Below, in pieces: positions 26,422 through 36,037 of a DNA stretch of 58,673 nt (position 1 is the first letter of the stretch; the number at the start of each line of letters is the position of its first letter). Below the pieces are notes generated by a model that was given only the letters and a program-made list of their open reading frames with translations, was not told where the DNA came from and made no database searches. Source of the DNA: Thalassospira sp. MCCC 1A01428 (GTDB lineage: Bacteria > Pseudomonadota > Alphaproteobacteria > Rhodospirillales > Thalassospiraceae); contig NZ_JFJZ01000029.1 of assembly GCF_002115825.1 (NCBI RefSeq), forward strand, positions 1-58,673, given 5' to 3'. Both the position numbers and the translations under genes were made by a program.

Positions 26422-27396
26422 TTAGGCCACAGTTTGCTGCGGGTTTCCTGCAACTGATTGTGGCCTTTCGTGTAACTGGCGGGCAGTGGTGCGAAATTGT
26501 TTGGGGGACAGGCCGGTATTGCGTTTAAACGCAGTGCTAAAGGCACTTTCCGACATGTAACCCAGTTCAAGGGCGAGCGAGGATACGGGAATATCACGTT
26601 CGCGAAGGGCGCGACGGGCAAGGCGCATACGCCAGTTTTGCACATAGGTTAATGGCGGCATGCCAACCCTGGTGCGAAACCGCAAGGCAAAACTGGTGCG
26701 TGACATGCCTACTTTCTGGGAAAGTTCGGCCAGGGTCCATGCGTGGGCGGGGCTGGTGTGGATATGGCGCAGGGCCGGGCCGATATGCGGGTCGCCAATG
26801 GCTTGTAACCAGCCGCGTTCCTGCGGGTCGGCATTGGCAATATAGGTCCGCAATACCTGTACGAACATCAATTGTGCCAACTGGTTGGATGCCACAGCCT
26901 GACCTGGCAAACCCAGGTCCTTTTCCGCAATCATTTGTTCCAGTAACCAGCGCAAAATCGCCGATTCCCGGTTATCTGCGCGAATACGCACCAGTTTGGG
27001 TAAAACGCCGGTCAAAAAATCCACCCCGTCGATATCAAGGCGAACATGCAACCCCAGAACAAAACAATCCGGCTGTTCGCCAATGACAAGGCAATTATTT
27101 GTGGTGTCCCGGTACGCCTTGCGGGCATCAATTGGCGTCAGGCCCGGTTCACTGGCCATGACATAGCCGTAACACCCGTTAAACAGCACAACGTCACCGG
27201 TTTCGATCCAGACCGCTGATAGATCTTCGCGCGGGTCCGGGATTAGCCAATAGCCACCCTGGACAACGGCGTTAAATTTTACACCGTCAGGAGGCGGCAA
27301 TTGCAAGGCCCATTTGCCGCCTGCTTTCATCGCCCCGGAAATGGTGCTGCGAGCATTTAAAATATGTAGGGCATCGGACAGGGGATCAACAGTCAT
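26422..27396 (-). CDS. AraC-family transcriptional regulator with cupin-type N-terminus
   Basis: 324 residues. Residues 1-185 resemble the AraC-binding (cupin_6) domain often seen in regulators paired with dehydrogenases (DPLSDALHILNARS, then GGYWLI). The C-terminal ~100 residues carry two helix-turn-helix motifs, LAELSQKVGMSRTSFALRF and SSLALELGYMSESAFSTAF. It is divergent from the short-chain dehydrogenase at 27493 with about 96 bases between starts, so it very probably controls that gene and itself. The inducer is unknown. Confidence 0.88.
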   Translation of the reverse strand: MTVDPLSDALHILNARSTISGAMKAGGKWALQLPPPDGVKFNAVVQGGYWLIPDPREDLSAVWIETGDVVLFNGCYGYVMASEPGLTPIDARKAYRDTTNNCLVIGEQPDCFVLGLHVRLDIDGVDFLTGVLPKLVRIRADNRESAILRWLLEQMIAEKDLGLPGQAVASNQLAQLMFVQVLRTYIANADPQERGWLQAIGDPHIGPALRHIHTSPAHAWTLAELSQKVGMSRTSFALRFRTRVGMPPLTYVQNWRMRLARRALRERDIPVSSLALELGYMSESAFSTAFKRNTGLSPKQFRTTARQLHERPQSVAGNPQQTVA

Positions 27397-27492
27397 TTGG
27401 TACGATCGCGCAATTTATTGGGACTTTAGCGTATTCATCATTCAGAATTCCCAGCTTATATCAAGTGTCACCGTATGAACAGGAGACACAAA

Positions 27493-28485
27493 ATGACAAC
27501 AGCACAGGCGCCCATCGGCTCGGGGTTCAAGGCCGCGTCAACGACAAACGATGTTATCAACGGACAAGACCTGACAGGTAAGGTTGCCATTGTTACCGGC
27601 GGGTATTCGGGGCTTGGCGTGGAAACGGTTCGGGTTTTTCTAAAGGCTGGGGCACAGGTGATTGTGCCCACCCGCGACCGCGCCCGGGCGGAAAAGGCGC
27701 TGGCGGAGGTGCCCGGTGCAGAACTTATGGACCTGGACCTGATGAACCCGGCATCAATTGATGCCTTTGCCGATGCGTTCCTGGCATCCGGGCGTCCATT
27801 GCATGTGCTGGTAAATAATGCCGCTGTGATGGCAAGCCCGCTTTTGCGCGATGATCGCGGCAACGAAGCGCAGTTTTCCACCAACCATCTGGGGCATTTT
27901 CAGTTAACGATGCGGTTATGGCCGGCTTTGTGCAAGGCCAAAGGGGCGCGCGTGGTGGCGGTGTCGTCCCGTGGGCATCGGTACGCGCCGGTGGATCTGG
28001 AAGACCCGAATTTTAACAATCGTGATTATGACCCGTGGAAATCCTATGGTCAGTCAAAAACTGCAAATGCCTTGTTTGCCCTGGCACTTGATCAACGTGG
28101 TAAAGCCCATGATGTGCGGGCCTTTTCGCTGCATCCAGGCGGTATTCTTGCCACAAATCTTAGCCGGCATATGTCCGCCGAGGCATTACAGGCAACCGGT
28201 TTTGTTGCCAAAGACGGATCGCCAATTATCGACCCTGAAACAGGCAAAAAAACACTGGAACAAGGGGCGGCCACCACGGTTTGGTGTGCAACCAGCCCGC
28301 AATTAAACGGTATGGGCGGGGTTTATTGCGAAGATTGCGATATTTCCCCCGTCGTAAGTGCCGATGCGGAAACGGTCGGGGTTTTCTTTCCCGGTGTGTG
28401 GCCGTGGGCCTGTGATCCGCACCAGGCGGAAAAGCTGTGGCAGTTAAGCGAGAAAATGACAGGTGTGTCCTTTCCTGCGTCATAA
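27493..28485 (+). CDS. Short-chain dehydrogenase/reductase, retinol-dehydrogenase-like
   Basis: 330 residues, slightly longer than classical members because of an N-terminal extension and C-terminal tail. TGGYSGLG is the dinucleotide site, NNAAVMASP follows the family NNAG motif, and SYGQSKTANA holds the catalytic Tyr and Lys, with Ser in VVAVSSRGH. The pattern is that of the WWOX/retinol dehydrogenase subgroup acting on aldehydes or alcohols. I chose the ATG at 27493 because AGGAGA stands six bases upstream; an ATG at 27475 is in frame. It is divergent from an AraC regulator, its likely controller. Confidence 0.85.
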   Translation: MTTAQAPIGSGFKAASTTNDVINGQDLTGKVAIVTGGYSGLGVETVRVFLKAGAQVIVPTRDRARAEKALAEVPGAELMDLDLMNPASIDAFADAFLASGRPLHVLVNNAAVMASPLLRDDRGNEAQFSTNHLGHFQLTMRLWPALCKAKGARVVAVSSRGHRYAPVDLEDPNFNNRDYDPWKSYGQSKTANALFALALDQRGKAHDVRAFSLHPGGILATNLSRHMSAEALQATGFVAKDGSPIIDPETGKKTLEQGAATTVWCATSPQLNGMGGVYCEDCDISPVVSADAETVGVFFPGVWPWACDPHQAEKLWQLSEKMTGVSFPAS

Positions 28486-28566
28486 AGCTGCCTATTGGCA
28501 ATAACATGACCTGACAGGGTTAATATCGTATCGTCGCCCTGTTTTGATGTGACCCTGCATTTAACA

Positions 28567-28593
28567 GGGCGGCCTGGTTTGGGCCGCCCGTTT
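28567..28593. terminator. Bidirectional hairpin between SDR and SH3 genes
   Basis: A perfect 8-base stem GGGCGGCC/GGCCGCCC with loop TGGTTTG lies just after the SH3 gene's end. A second, weaker stem ACAGGG/CCCTGT followed by TTTT at 28514-28545 may end the dehydrogenase transcript. Confidence 0.6.
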
Positions 28594-29092
28594 ATTCGAT
28601 GGTTTCGGTGTCATAGACACCCCAAATTCCCTGGCGTTGCACCCAGCCGTCGTAATCCTGAAACTGGACCTGGCACCAGTCGACCCCTTTGGGGCAGGTT
28701 TCCACCCGGCCGACAACCCCGGCTTTAACCAGGGCAATGGGCCGGGCATTTTTGTCGGCTGCGGCATAAAGCGTAATTTCATCGCCGGTGACAATGACAT
28801 AACGGGTGCCGATTAGCAGGCTTTGATGGACCCAGCCCTCGCTGCCTTCCCAGTCGCGTACTTTGCGCCAGGTATCAAATTCCGATACCACTTCCATCGG
28901 TAAATGGCTGTGCTGATAAATCCAGACCTTGGGGTAACGCAGCCCCGGGCCGGAACGCAGATGTACCTTATCTGACCGCAATGCAACAAACCGGGGGATC
29001 GGCAGGCCCGATTCTTGTGCAAGAGCAAAGTTTGGCAGGATAAAACCGCATAATACGATCAATAGAAGGAGCTTTCGCATCCCAGCAGGCAT
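28592..29092 (-). CDS. Secreted SH3-domain protein
   Basis: 166 residues with a signal peptide ending near ALA-QES. Two bacterial SH3 modules follow: the first around KVHLRSGPGLRYP and GSEGWVHQSLL, the second around EITLYAAADKNARP and VDWCQVQFQDYDGWV. This arrangement is common in alphaproteobacteria and is thought to act in the periplasm on the cell wall. A possible alternative start lies four codons later (29080). AGGGA is nine bases before 29092. No catalytic domain; partner unknown. Confidence 0.82.
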   Translation of the reverse strand: MPAGMRKLLLLIVLCGFILPNFALAQESGLPIPRFVALRSDKVHLRSGPGLRYPKVWIYQHSHLPMEVVSEFDTWRKVRDWEGSEGWVHQSLLIGTRYVIVTGDEITLYAAADKNARPIALVKAGVVGRVETCPKGVDWCQVQFQDYDGWVQRQGIWGVYDTETIE

Positions 29093-29290
29093 GGGGGTGG
29101 TTCCCTTTTTGTGGTCAGTAACCCGACTTTATCGTCAAAATCGGATATTTAAGAAATAAAATTACAAAAAAGACGTCAAAATTCTTGCTTTCGTACCTTT
29201 GGCCGTGGCATCACTGCATTGCGGCAAGATGCAAAGGCCCAAAAAGCAATCTTGCCAGCAAAGAGTTAAAAGACCGCATAGGATCGGCAG

Positions 29291-30277
29291 ATGACCAAGA
29301 AAAAGCCCCTCGTCATCGTGACCCGCAAGTTGCCGGAAGCGATTGAAACCCGCATGATGGAACTGTTCGATAGCCGGTTGAACATCGACGATACGCCGAT
29401 GGACAAAACCGCCCTGATCGAAGCTGTGAAACATGCCGATGTTCTGGTGCCGACTGTTACCGACCGTATCGATGCGGCGGTTCTGGCCCATGCGGGGCCG
29501 AATTTGCGTCTTATTGCCAACTTTGGCAATGGTATAGACCATCTTGATCTGCAAACAGCACGCCAGCGCGGCATTACTGTGACCAATACCCCCGATGTCC
29601 TGACCGAAGACACCGCCGATATGACGATGGGGTTAATCCTTTCCGTTTCGCGCCGGGTCGGCGAGGGGGAACGCCTTATTCGTTCTGGCGACTGGAATGG
29701 CTGGGGGCCAACATTGATGCTGGGCCACCGTATTTGGGGCAAGCGCCTGGGTATTGTTGGCATGGGCCGCATTGGCCGGGCTTTGGCACGCCGGGCCAAG
29801 GGATTTGGCCTGTCGGTGCATTATCATAACCGCCGCCGGGTTCACCCCGATATTGAAGAAGAACTTGAAGCCACCTATTGGGAAAGCCTGGACCAGATGC
29901 TGGCCCATGTGGATGTGGTATCGGTCAATTGCCCGCATACACCGGCGACCTATCACTTGCTGTCGGCGCGGCGGTTAAAGCTTTTGCAATCACACGCCAT
30001 TCTGGTTAACACCGCACGCGGTGAAATTGTTGACGAAGCCGCGCTGACGCGGATGTTGTCCAATCAGGAAATTGCCGGGGCCGGGCTGGATGTGTTTGAA
30101 CATGAACCTGCGGTAAACCCGAAACTGATCGAACTTAACAATGCCGTGCTGTTGCCCCATATGGGGTCGGCCACCATCGAGGGGCGCATTGATATGGGCG
30201 AAAAGGTGCTGATTAACATTAAAACCTTTGTCGATGGACATACCCCGCCCGACCGCGTGATTGAAGGGTTACTGTAA
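29291..30277 (+). CDS. D-2-hydroxyacid dehydrogenase (glyoxylate/hydroxypyruvate reductase type)
   Basis: 328 residues, normal for the family. LGIVGMGRIGRAL is the NAD(P) Rossmann motif. The catalytic Arg (NTARGEIVD), Glu (GLDVFEHEP) and His (LLPHMGSAT) are all present. The overall pattern is closest to GyaR/glyoxylate reductase, which would reduce glyoxylate to glycolate or hydroxypyruvate to glycerate with NAD(P)H. The exact substrate is inferred. It is a single gene between its own upstream region and a strong terminator. Confidence 0.88.
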   Translation: MTKKKPLVIVTRKLPEAIETRMMELFDSRLNIDDTPMDKTALIEAVKHADVLVPTVTDRIDAAVLAHAGPNLRLIANFGNGIDHLDLQTARQRGITVTNTPDVLTEDTADMTMGLILSVSRRVGEGERLIRSGDWNGWGPTLMLGHRIWGKRLGIVGMGRIGRALARRAKGFGLSVHYHNRRRVHPDIEEELEATYWESLDQMLAHVDVVSVNCPHTPATYHLLSARRLKLLQSHAILVNTARGEIVDEAALTRMLSNQEIAGAGLDVFEHEPAVNPKLIELNNAVLLPHMGSATIEGRIDMGEKVLINIKTFVDGHTPPDRVIEGLL

Positions 30278-30319
30278 AACACAGGTTCTGTTTTCAGGTC
30301 TCTATCAATATCAACTGCC

Positions 30320-30355
30320 AAAAGCCTGCCGCAATGATAGACGGCGGGCTTTTTT
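30320..30355 (+). terminator. Terminator of hydroxyacid dehydrogenase gene
   Basis: A 12-base stem AAAAGCCTGCCG with CGGCGGGCTTTT (one G-T pair), loop of 10 and a continuing T-run. Confidence 0.9.
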
Positions 30356-30546
30356 ATGCTGCGGTTCCGCCGGGGTAAAATATATCGGGTCATTTTGGGG
30401 CGGGCAGGTTGGGGTGGTCAGGTAAATTAATCGCTCCTCCTGACATATCCTGACAGGGGTGTGGCGAATTTGAACGTTGCGCCATTTCCTTTTGCCACAG
30501 GCTTCGGTATCACTGGGGGATAAATGTCTCTCAGGGAGTTCCCCCA

Positions 30547-31233
30547 ATGGCCTATTTGTTTGCACCTGCCGATGTTACGACTGTTCCGGTTGACGGCAGC
30601 GACGATGTTTTTCCGGTAAATCGTATTTTTTGCATTGGCAAAAACTATGCCGATCATGTGCGTGAAATGGGGTCGGACCCGGCCAGCACGCCACCTTGTA
30701 TTTTCATGAAACCGGCAAATTGCCTGAAGGTTGGTGACGGCGATCTGGCCTATCCTTCTGCCACGCAGGATTTGCATTATGAAGGTGAGCTGGTTGTTGC
30801 CCTGGGTGCGGGTGGCAAGGATCTGGACCGGGCGGCAATTGAAGAGGCAATTTTTGGCTATGCCTGCGGACTTGATATGACGCGCCGCGATGTGCAGGGC
30901 GACCTTAAGGAGCGCCGCTTGCCGTGGGATATGGGCAAATCATTTGATGATTGTGCCGCGATTTCGGCCATTCGCCCGAAAGATGCCTGTGGTACCCCGG
31001 CTGACACCAATTTGCAGCTGTCGGTTAACGATACCGTGCGCCAGAATGATACAACCGCCAAAATGATCTGGCCGGCGATTGATGCGCTGGTTCATCTTTC
31101 CACCCTGATCGAACTTAAAGCGGGCGATTTGCTTTATACCGGAACCCCCGAAGGTGTTGGTGCGGTTGTCCGTGGCGACCGCATGGACCTGGTGATTGAA
31201 AATGTTGGTTCACTGTCGGTGACATTGAAATAA
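30547..31233 (+). CDS. Fumarylacetoacetate hydrolase family protein
   Basis: 228 residues, the short single-domain form. FCIGKNYADHVREMG opens the FAH domain, HYEGELVVALG carries metal-binding acidic residues, and GTPEGVGAV is the family C-terminal signature. Members hydrolyse or decarboxylate acylpyruvates and related beta-diketones with a divalent metal; human FAHD1 acts on oxaloacetate and acylpyruvate. Substrate here is not known. AGGGAG precedes the ATG. xthA follows 29 bases later on the same strand, so the two are probably co-transcribed. Confidence 0.9.
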   Translation: MAYLFAPADVTTVPVDGSDDVFPVNRIFCIGKNYADHVREMGSDPASTPPCIFMKPANCLKVGDGDLAYPSATQDLHYEGELVVALGAGGKDLDRAAIEEAIFGYACGLDMTRRDVQGDLKERRLPWDMGKSFDDCAAISAIRPKDACGTPADTNLQLSVNDTVRQNDTTAKMIWPAIDALVHLSTLIELKAGDLLYTGTPEGVGAVVRGDRMDLVIENVGSLSVTLK

Positions 31234-31262
31234 CCTGAGTAACCCCAATAACGGAGCCGGTT

Positions 31263-32057
31263 TTGAAAATCGTAAGCTGGAATATCAATTCGGTGCGCTT
31301 GCGCATCGACCAGGTGGCAGAGTTTTTGCGCGACCAGCAGCCCGATGTGTTGTGCTTGCAGGAATTAAAATGCCCCGACGAGCATTTCCCCCACGAGGCC
31401 TTTGATGCACTGGGCTATAAACATCGCCACGTGCATGGAATGAAATCCTATAACGGCGTGGCGATTATTTCCAAAATGCCATTTACCGGCACTGAAATTA
31501 AGCATTTTTGCGGCAAGGAAGACCGTCGTCATTGTATGGCGGTGTTTGAAAATGGCGTTGAAGTGCATAATTTTTACATCCCCGCCGGTGGGGATGAACC
31601 CGATGTTACCATCAATGAAAAATTCGCGCATAAACTGTCATTTTTGCAGGAAATGACTCAGTGGTGGACAGAACGCCGCCAGACCGGTGAACGTAAAGCC
31701 GTGCTGGTTGGGGATTTTAACATTGCCCCGTCGGAAAATGATGTCTGGTCGCACAAGCAGCTTTTGAAAGTGGTCAGCCATACCCCGGTCGAGGTGGAAG
31801 CGCTGGAACGTTTTCGTCAAAGCGGCGATTTTATTGATGCTGTGCGTGAAATTTACCCGGAACCGGAAAAACTGTTTAGCTGGTGGAGCTATCGGTCACG
31901 CGACTGGCGGGTCTCGAACAAGGGCCGACGGCTGGACCATGTTTGGATGACACCGGAACTGGCCGGAACAGTCACCAGGGCATCAGTATACGATACTGCG
32001 CGTGATTGGGTGAAACCGTCGGATCATGCGCCAGTCATTGCCGAGTTCAACGTTTGA
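31263..32057 (+). CDS. xthA: Exodeoxyribonuclease III
   Basis: 264 residues, as expected. The exonuclease/AP-endonuclease fold is shown by SWNINSVRLR, LQELKC (metal Glu), GDFNIAPSENDVW and the C-terminal SDHAPVIAEF with the catalytic Asp-His. It cuts at abasic sites and removes 3' blocks in base-excision repair. The start is a TTG at 31263, supported by GGAG eight bases upstream and by the protein beginning exactly at MKIVSWN. Two hairpins follow. Confidence 0.93.
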   Translation: MKIVSWNINSVRLRIDQVAEFLRDQQPDVLCLQELKCPDEHFPHEAFDALGYKHRHVHGMKSYNGVAIISKMPFTGTEIKHFCGKEDRRHCMAVFENGVEVHNFYIPAGGDEPDVTINEKFAHKLSFLQEMTQWWTERRQTGERKAVLVGDFNIAPSENDVWSHKQLLKVVSHTPVEVEALERFRQSGDFIDAVREIYPEPEKLFSWWSYRSRDWRVSNKGRRLDHVWMTPELAGTVTRASVYDTARDWVKPSDHAPVIAEFNV

Positions 32058-32070
32058 TATTTGCAGATTA

Positions 32071-32180
32071 ACCGGTTCTTGTGGTCAGGAACCGGTACAA
32101 AGGCTGCCGCGATACAAAAAGAAGCACAGGCGAGGTATCTGCTTGAAACAGCGGATTTTTCTTCCTCCTGTGCTTTTTTT
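32071..32180 (+). terminator. Terminator region of xthA
   Basis: First a short stem ACCGGTTC/GAACCGGT (32071-32096). Then a long-loop stem AAGCACAGG (32122-32130) with CCTGTGCTT (32167-32175) and seven T bases, the likely terminator. Confidence 0.75.
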
Positions 32181-32296
32181 ATGGGAAACTTTCCCCCGGT
32201 TTGGGGAGAGGAAATAGCGATTGGGCCTTTGGCGTAATAATCCTGTGCTCGATATTATGTCGGTTCGTCCAGTATTTCCGGAAGTGGGAAAATGAT

Positions 32297-33163
32297 ATGC
32301 GTAAAATCCTGATTGGCCTGACGATCATTGTGCTGATCGTTGTCGGGTTTCTTGTTTATCTTTATGCCAACCTTGATTCGATTGTGAAATCGACCATCGA
32401 GGAAGCCGGAACGCGGGTGACCCAGGCCGAGGTTAGCGTTGATGCCGTTAAGATTGAAACCACCCAGAACACCGCCGAGATCAAAGGTCTGAAAATTGGT
32501 AATCCGGATGGATTTTATAGCGAGCAGGCCTTTTCGCTAGGGGATATTTCGGTTGTGATTGATGGATCGTCACTGACCGAGCCTGTTATTCATGTTGAAA
32601 AGGTTATGATCGATGCGCCGTCGATCATTTACGAGGTCGGCGATAACACATCCAATATTGCGACGATCCAGCGCAATGTTGAAAGTTTTATCAGTCGTGT
32701 TTCCGGGCCGGCCGGTGATGATGCGACCAGGGATGCCAAACAAATCAACGAGGATCAAAGTGGCACCCGTGTTGTCATTGATCACGTGTATATTCAGAAT
32801 GGCTCTGTGGCAATTTCGGCCAGTTTCCTCGGCGGGAAAAAGCTGTCAACATCGTTGCCTGACCTGCATTTGACCGATATCGGCCGCGACAGTAACGGGG
32901 CAACGCCTGCACAGGTTGCCGAGAAAATTTTATCGGCGATGAACGGTGCTGTGATTAACTCGGTTTCAAAGTTGAATATGGACGGTTTGATGCAGGGTGT
33001 TGGTGATTTTAGCAAAAGCCTGACGGCCCCGCTGGGGGCATTGGGAACGTCGGGAGCCGCCGGATCGGGCACAGATGGCGGTAGTTCGTTAAAAAATGGA
33101 GCGAATGCCGTGGGAAATGCGGTTAAAGGTCTGTTTGGCACGGGTAAGTCCGATAGCGAATGA
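32297..33163 (+). CDS. Inner-membrane-anchored AsmA-like protein
   Basis: 288 residues. One membrane helix at residues about 3-25 (KILIGLTIIVLIVVGFLVYLY), then a periplasmic region with the AsmA-like opening: VKIETTQNTAEIKGLKIGNPDGF followed by repeated beta-strand segments on valine-rich lines (EPVIHVEKVMIDAPSI and RVVIDHVYIQNGSV). The end is Gly/Ser/Ala-rich and probably flexible. AsmA-type proteins take part in outer-membrane lipid transport or assembly; this one is much shorter than AsmA. The start at 32297 gives a normal anchor; the reading frame is open for 96 bases further upstream without a good ribosome site. Confidence 0.65.
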   Translation: MRKILIGLTIIVLIVVGFLVYLYANLDSIVKSTIEEAGTRVTQAEVSVDAVKIETTQNTAEIKGLKIGNPDGFYSEQAFSLGDISVVIDGSSLTEPVIHVEKVMIDAPSIIYEVGDNTSNIATIQRNVESFISRVSGPAGDDATRDAKQINEDQSGTRVVIDHVYIQNGSVAISASFLGGKKLSTSLPDLHLTDIGRDSNGATPAQVAEKILSAMNGAVINSVSKLNMDGLMQGVGDFSKSLTAPLGALGTSGAAGSGTDGGSSLKNGANAVGNAVKGLFGTGKSDSE

Positions 33164-33388
33164 CAACAGGGGCCGCAGTGGCGTTGTCCTGATACTGTAT
33201 TTGTCGGGCAGGCTGCAGCAAGCCTAAAGGCATGAAATCAGGGCTAAACAGCCCTAAACTTGCCAAATTCTATCGCTTATATAGCGCCGCGAGGAGATTG
33301 ATATTTTAACAATGTTGCGCCTGCGGTTTCGTGATTAATCTGTATGGAATGGGAAAGAACCGTTCTGCATTTGAACAAGGGATATGAA

Positions 33389-33586
33389 ATGCGTTTACTG
33401 ATTGCTTTATTGCTGCCGTGGCTGTTGTTTTTTACCATTGGGCGGCCTTTTGCCGGGATTATCTGCCTGATTTTGCAAATCACCCTTCTCGGCTGGATTC
33501 CGGCTGCGATCTGGGCGGTTTATGCGCTAAGCCAGTATAATACCGACAAAAAGATCCAGAACGCGTTCGGCGATCGCACGTTCTGA
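33389..33586 (+). CDS. YqaE/Pmp3-family small membrane protein
   Basis: 65 residues with two hydrophobic helices. LLLPWLLFFTIGRP and LQITLLGWIPAAIWAVYAL match the YqaE/Pmp3 (UPF0057) family, tiny membrane proteins often induced by stress and linked in yeast and plants to membrane potential. Start ATG at 33389 follows AAGGGAT. It has its own strong terminator. Confidence 0.85.
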   Translation: MRLLIALLLPWLLFFTIGRPFAGIICLILQITLLGWIPAAIWAVYALSQYNTDKKIQNAFGDRTF

Positions 33587-33612
33587 TACGGCGAAAATGG
33601 ACCAGACATGTT

Positions 33613-33645
33613 ACCCGGCACTGTCATATGTGCCGGGTTTTTTTT
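33613..33645 (+). terminator. Terminator of YqaE/Pmp3 gene
   Basis: Perfect 9-base stem ACCCGGCAC/GTGCCGGGT, 8-base loop, then eight T bases. Confidence 0.93.
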
Positions 33646-33715
33646 ATGGTTTAGTCCTTCGAAGCGATGCGGGTATTGGGTGGTGCCGTATTATACCGTG
33701 ATCAGTGTATTGCAA

Positions 33716-35041
33716 TTATCGCCCTTGCGAACCGCCAATATCACGGGTCAGGCGGGCTGCAAAATCGTCGGTCATGCCGGAAATATAATCGAGTATCGAC
33801 AGATAAAGATCATAAAGCCCGCCACCGATTGGTAAATCATCGCGGCCAATCAGTTCACGCACCCGTGCGGCGCGATAGGATAATTCGCTTTCGCTATGCG
33901 CCTGATGAATTTCCAGTGCCGTGCGACAAAAGGTTTCCAGCAAGACTTCGATACAGGCAAAGGCACCAACCTCGATCTGAACCTTGCGGCGGTTCAAAAT
34001 GATCTGCTGTTCGGAAAATTCCTTGGCCCGTAAAATCATATCGTTATAGGGGCCATCGACATGGCTTAGAAGTTCGCCCGTCATTTCGCCCGCCAGCAAT
34101 TGTTCTTCGTTGGCAATAAAGGCATCGCTGGTCGCGGCAAGCAGCCCGGTCATGATGCGCCCCCGCAGAAAGTTCATTTTTCGCGTAACGTTTTGTTCGC
34201 GGTGATATTCCCCTGGTACATCATGGATGCATGGCATGATCAGGTTCTCAAATACCTGAAAATCAACCAGTTCCAGTTCGATCCCGTCTTCAATATCGAT
34301 CAGGGCATAACAAATGTCGTCTGCCGCCTCGACCAGATAAACAAGCGGGTGGCGGGCATAACAATTTTCTCCCCGCCTGATCAGACCGGTGACGTCCGCC
34401 ACCTTTGCCAGCATCGGGGCTTCCTGTTGAAACGCGCCGAATTTGCGCTTTTCGGGAAAGGGGCTGTCAATTGCCGTCCACGGATATTTGATGAAACTGG
34501 CAAGGGTGGCATAGGTCAGGCGCATGCCGCCATCATGCAGGCCGGTGCGTTTGTTGGTCAGCAACCGAAAACCCTGGGCATTGCCCTCGAATGTCAGTAA
34601 ATCGGCGCGTTCACCATCGGAGAGCGGCGCCAGGAATTTTTCGTCGGCTTCGGCAAACCATTGGCGAATGGCATATTCCCCGGCATGACCAAAAGGCGGG
34701 TTGCCAATATCGTGGGCCAAGGCGGCGGCCTGGCTGATTGCGGCCAAATGATCGGCCTCGACATGGTCGGGAAGATGCTGTTTTTCCGCCAGACGATGCC
34801 CTACCATCAGCCCCATTGACCGCGCAACACAGGAAACTTCCAGGCTGTGGGTCAGCCGGGTGTGAATATTGTCGTTTTCAGGCAGGGGGTGAACCTGGGT
34901 TTTGCGTTGCAGGCGGCGAAAGGCCGATGAAAAAATGATCCGGTCGTAATCTTTATGAAAATCGGACCGGCCAAAGGTTCCCACAGATGAATGTTGGGTG
35001 CCCAACCGGGCCGGGGACAGCAGTTTTTGCCAGTTCATCAT
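33716..35041 (-). CDS. dgt: Deoxyguanosinetriphosphate triphosphohydrolase-like protein
   Basis: 441 residues of the HD superfamily. The metal ligands are visible as HTRLTHSLEVS and LAHDIGNPPFGHAGE, the pattern of dGTPases that split dNTPs into deoxynucleosides and triphosphate. The N-terminus NWQKLLSPARLG is the common start for the proteobacterial type, which supports beginning at the ATG at 35041 (or the next codon) rather than at 35095; AGGA is ten bases upstream. The dehydrogenase gene is 103 bases beyond its 5' side end on the same strand, so it may be read from an upstream promoter as well. Confidence 0.9.
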   Translation of the reverse strand: MMNWQKLLSPARLGTQHSSVGTFGRSDFHKDYDRIIFSSAFRRLQRKTQVHPLPENDNIHTRLTHSLEVSCVARSMGLMVGHRLAEKQHLPDHVEADHLAAISQAAALAHDIGNPPFGHAGEYAIRQWFAEADEKFLAPLSDGERADLLTFEGNAQGFRLLTNKRTGLHDGGMRLTYATLASFIKYPWTAIDSPFPEKRKFGAFQQEAPMLAKVADVTGLIRRGENCYARHPLVYLVEAADDICYALIDIEDGIELELVDFQVFENLIMPCIHDVPGEYHREQNVTRKMNFLRGRIMTGLLAATSDAFIANEEQLLAGEMTGELLSHVDGPYNDMILRAKEFSEQQIILNRRKVQIEVGAFACIEVLLETFCRTALEIHQAHSESELSYRAARVRELIGRDDLPIGGGLYDLYLSILDYISGMTDDFAARLTRDIGGSQGR

Positions 35042-35144
35042 CTGTTTTGGTTCCTGAATGTGTCGGTCATGGGCGCACTTTGCCGCAAAGGTCATGATAT
35101 AACCTTAAGACTGCTGCTGCTAAAACAGGTTGGGTAAAATTTAA

Positions 35145-35927
35145 TTATGCACCGGGCACCGCAGCCGACCCAGCCAGCAGGCCGCCATCAATGGTAAGTT
35201 CGGCCCCTGTCATATAGGCAGCCTCGTCCGATGCCAGCATCACGGCTACGGCGGCGACTTCGGCGGGGGTGCCAAACCGTTTGGCCGGTGTATCGGCCAC
35301 AAGGGCTGCCATCCGTGTTTCGCGGTCAGGGCCAGTACCCAGCATGGGTTCCCACATGGGTGTTAAAATGGCGGCAGGATGAATGGAATTACAGCGAATA
35401 TTATACCCTTTCTGGGCACAATAAAGCGCAACCGTTTTACTGTGGTTGCGAACAGCAGCCTTTGAGGCGGCATAAGCGGCAGCCAGAGGAATGCCGACCA
35501 TGCCGGACCGCGATGAGATATTTATGATCGATCCGGAAGGCCGGTTTTGCATGGCGCCAATGGCATATCGGCAACCCAGAAATGTTCCGTCAAGATTAAC
35601 GCGATGAACGGCCTGCCAGTCGTCAAGGCTGGCATGTTCGGGGTCATGGGCAACCACACCATTTTCAAAACCGGTGATGCCGGCATTATTGACCAGAACA
35701 TCGATTTCCGGCACCGCCTTTGCCAGGTTCTGCCAGCCTTTTTCACAGCCAACATCATGGTGAACGGGCGTGCATTTTGTTTCGCGGGCAAAAGCCTGAA
35801 GGGCTGTTTCGTCACAATCGGTGGCGATGACATTTGCACCTTCGTTGATAAAAGCCCGGCAAATGGCGGCACCGATACCGCGCGCAGCACCGGTAACGAC
35901 ACAGGTTTTGTTTTCAAGGCGTTTCAT
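35145..35927 (-). CDS. Short-chain dehydrogenase/reductase (classical)
   Basis: 260 residues, the classical SDR length. [12 protein letters not shown] is the dinucleotide site, NNAGI is present, and catalytic Ser (NISSRSG) and YAASKAAV (Tyr and Lys) are intact. The end ([12 protein letters not shown]) is typical of 3-oxoacyl or hydroxysteroid-type members. Substrate cannot be assigned. AGGAG precedes the ATG. It lies downstream of the htpG terminator and upstream of dgt on the same strand. Confidence 0.88.
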   Translation of the reverse strand: MKRLENKTCVVTGAARGIGAAICRAFINEGANVIATDCDETALQAFARETKCTPVHHDVGCEKGWQNLAKAVPEIDVLVNNAGITGFENGVVAHDPEHASLDDWQAVHRVNLDGTFLGCRYAIGAMQNRPSGSIINISSRSGMVGIPLAAAYAASKAAVRNHSKTVALYCAQKGYNIRCNSIHPAAILTPMWEPMLGTGPDRETRMAALVADTPAKRFGTPAEVAAVAVMLASDEAAYMTGAELTIDGGLLAGSAAVPGA

Positions 35928-35974
35928 CCGGGGCTCCTGTGTTTGTAAATGCCGATTAATACAACCTTAAATAT

Positions 35975-36007
35975 TAAAAAAGTGGCGCGTTGGGGAACGC
36001 GCCACTT
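35975..36007 (-). terminator. Terminator of htpG
   Basis: A perfect 12-base stem AAGTGGCGCGTT/AACGCGCCACTT with a 4-base loop, followed on the minus strand by six T bases. Strong. Confidence 0.93.
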
Positions 36008-36037
36008 CATTTTAAGGGTTTTGTAAGGGCCGATGCC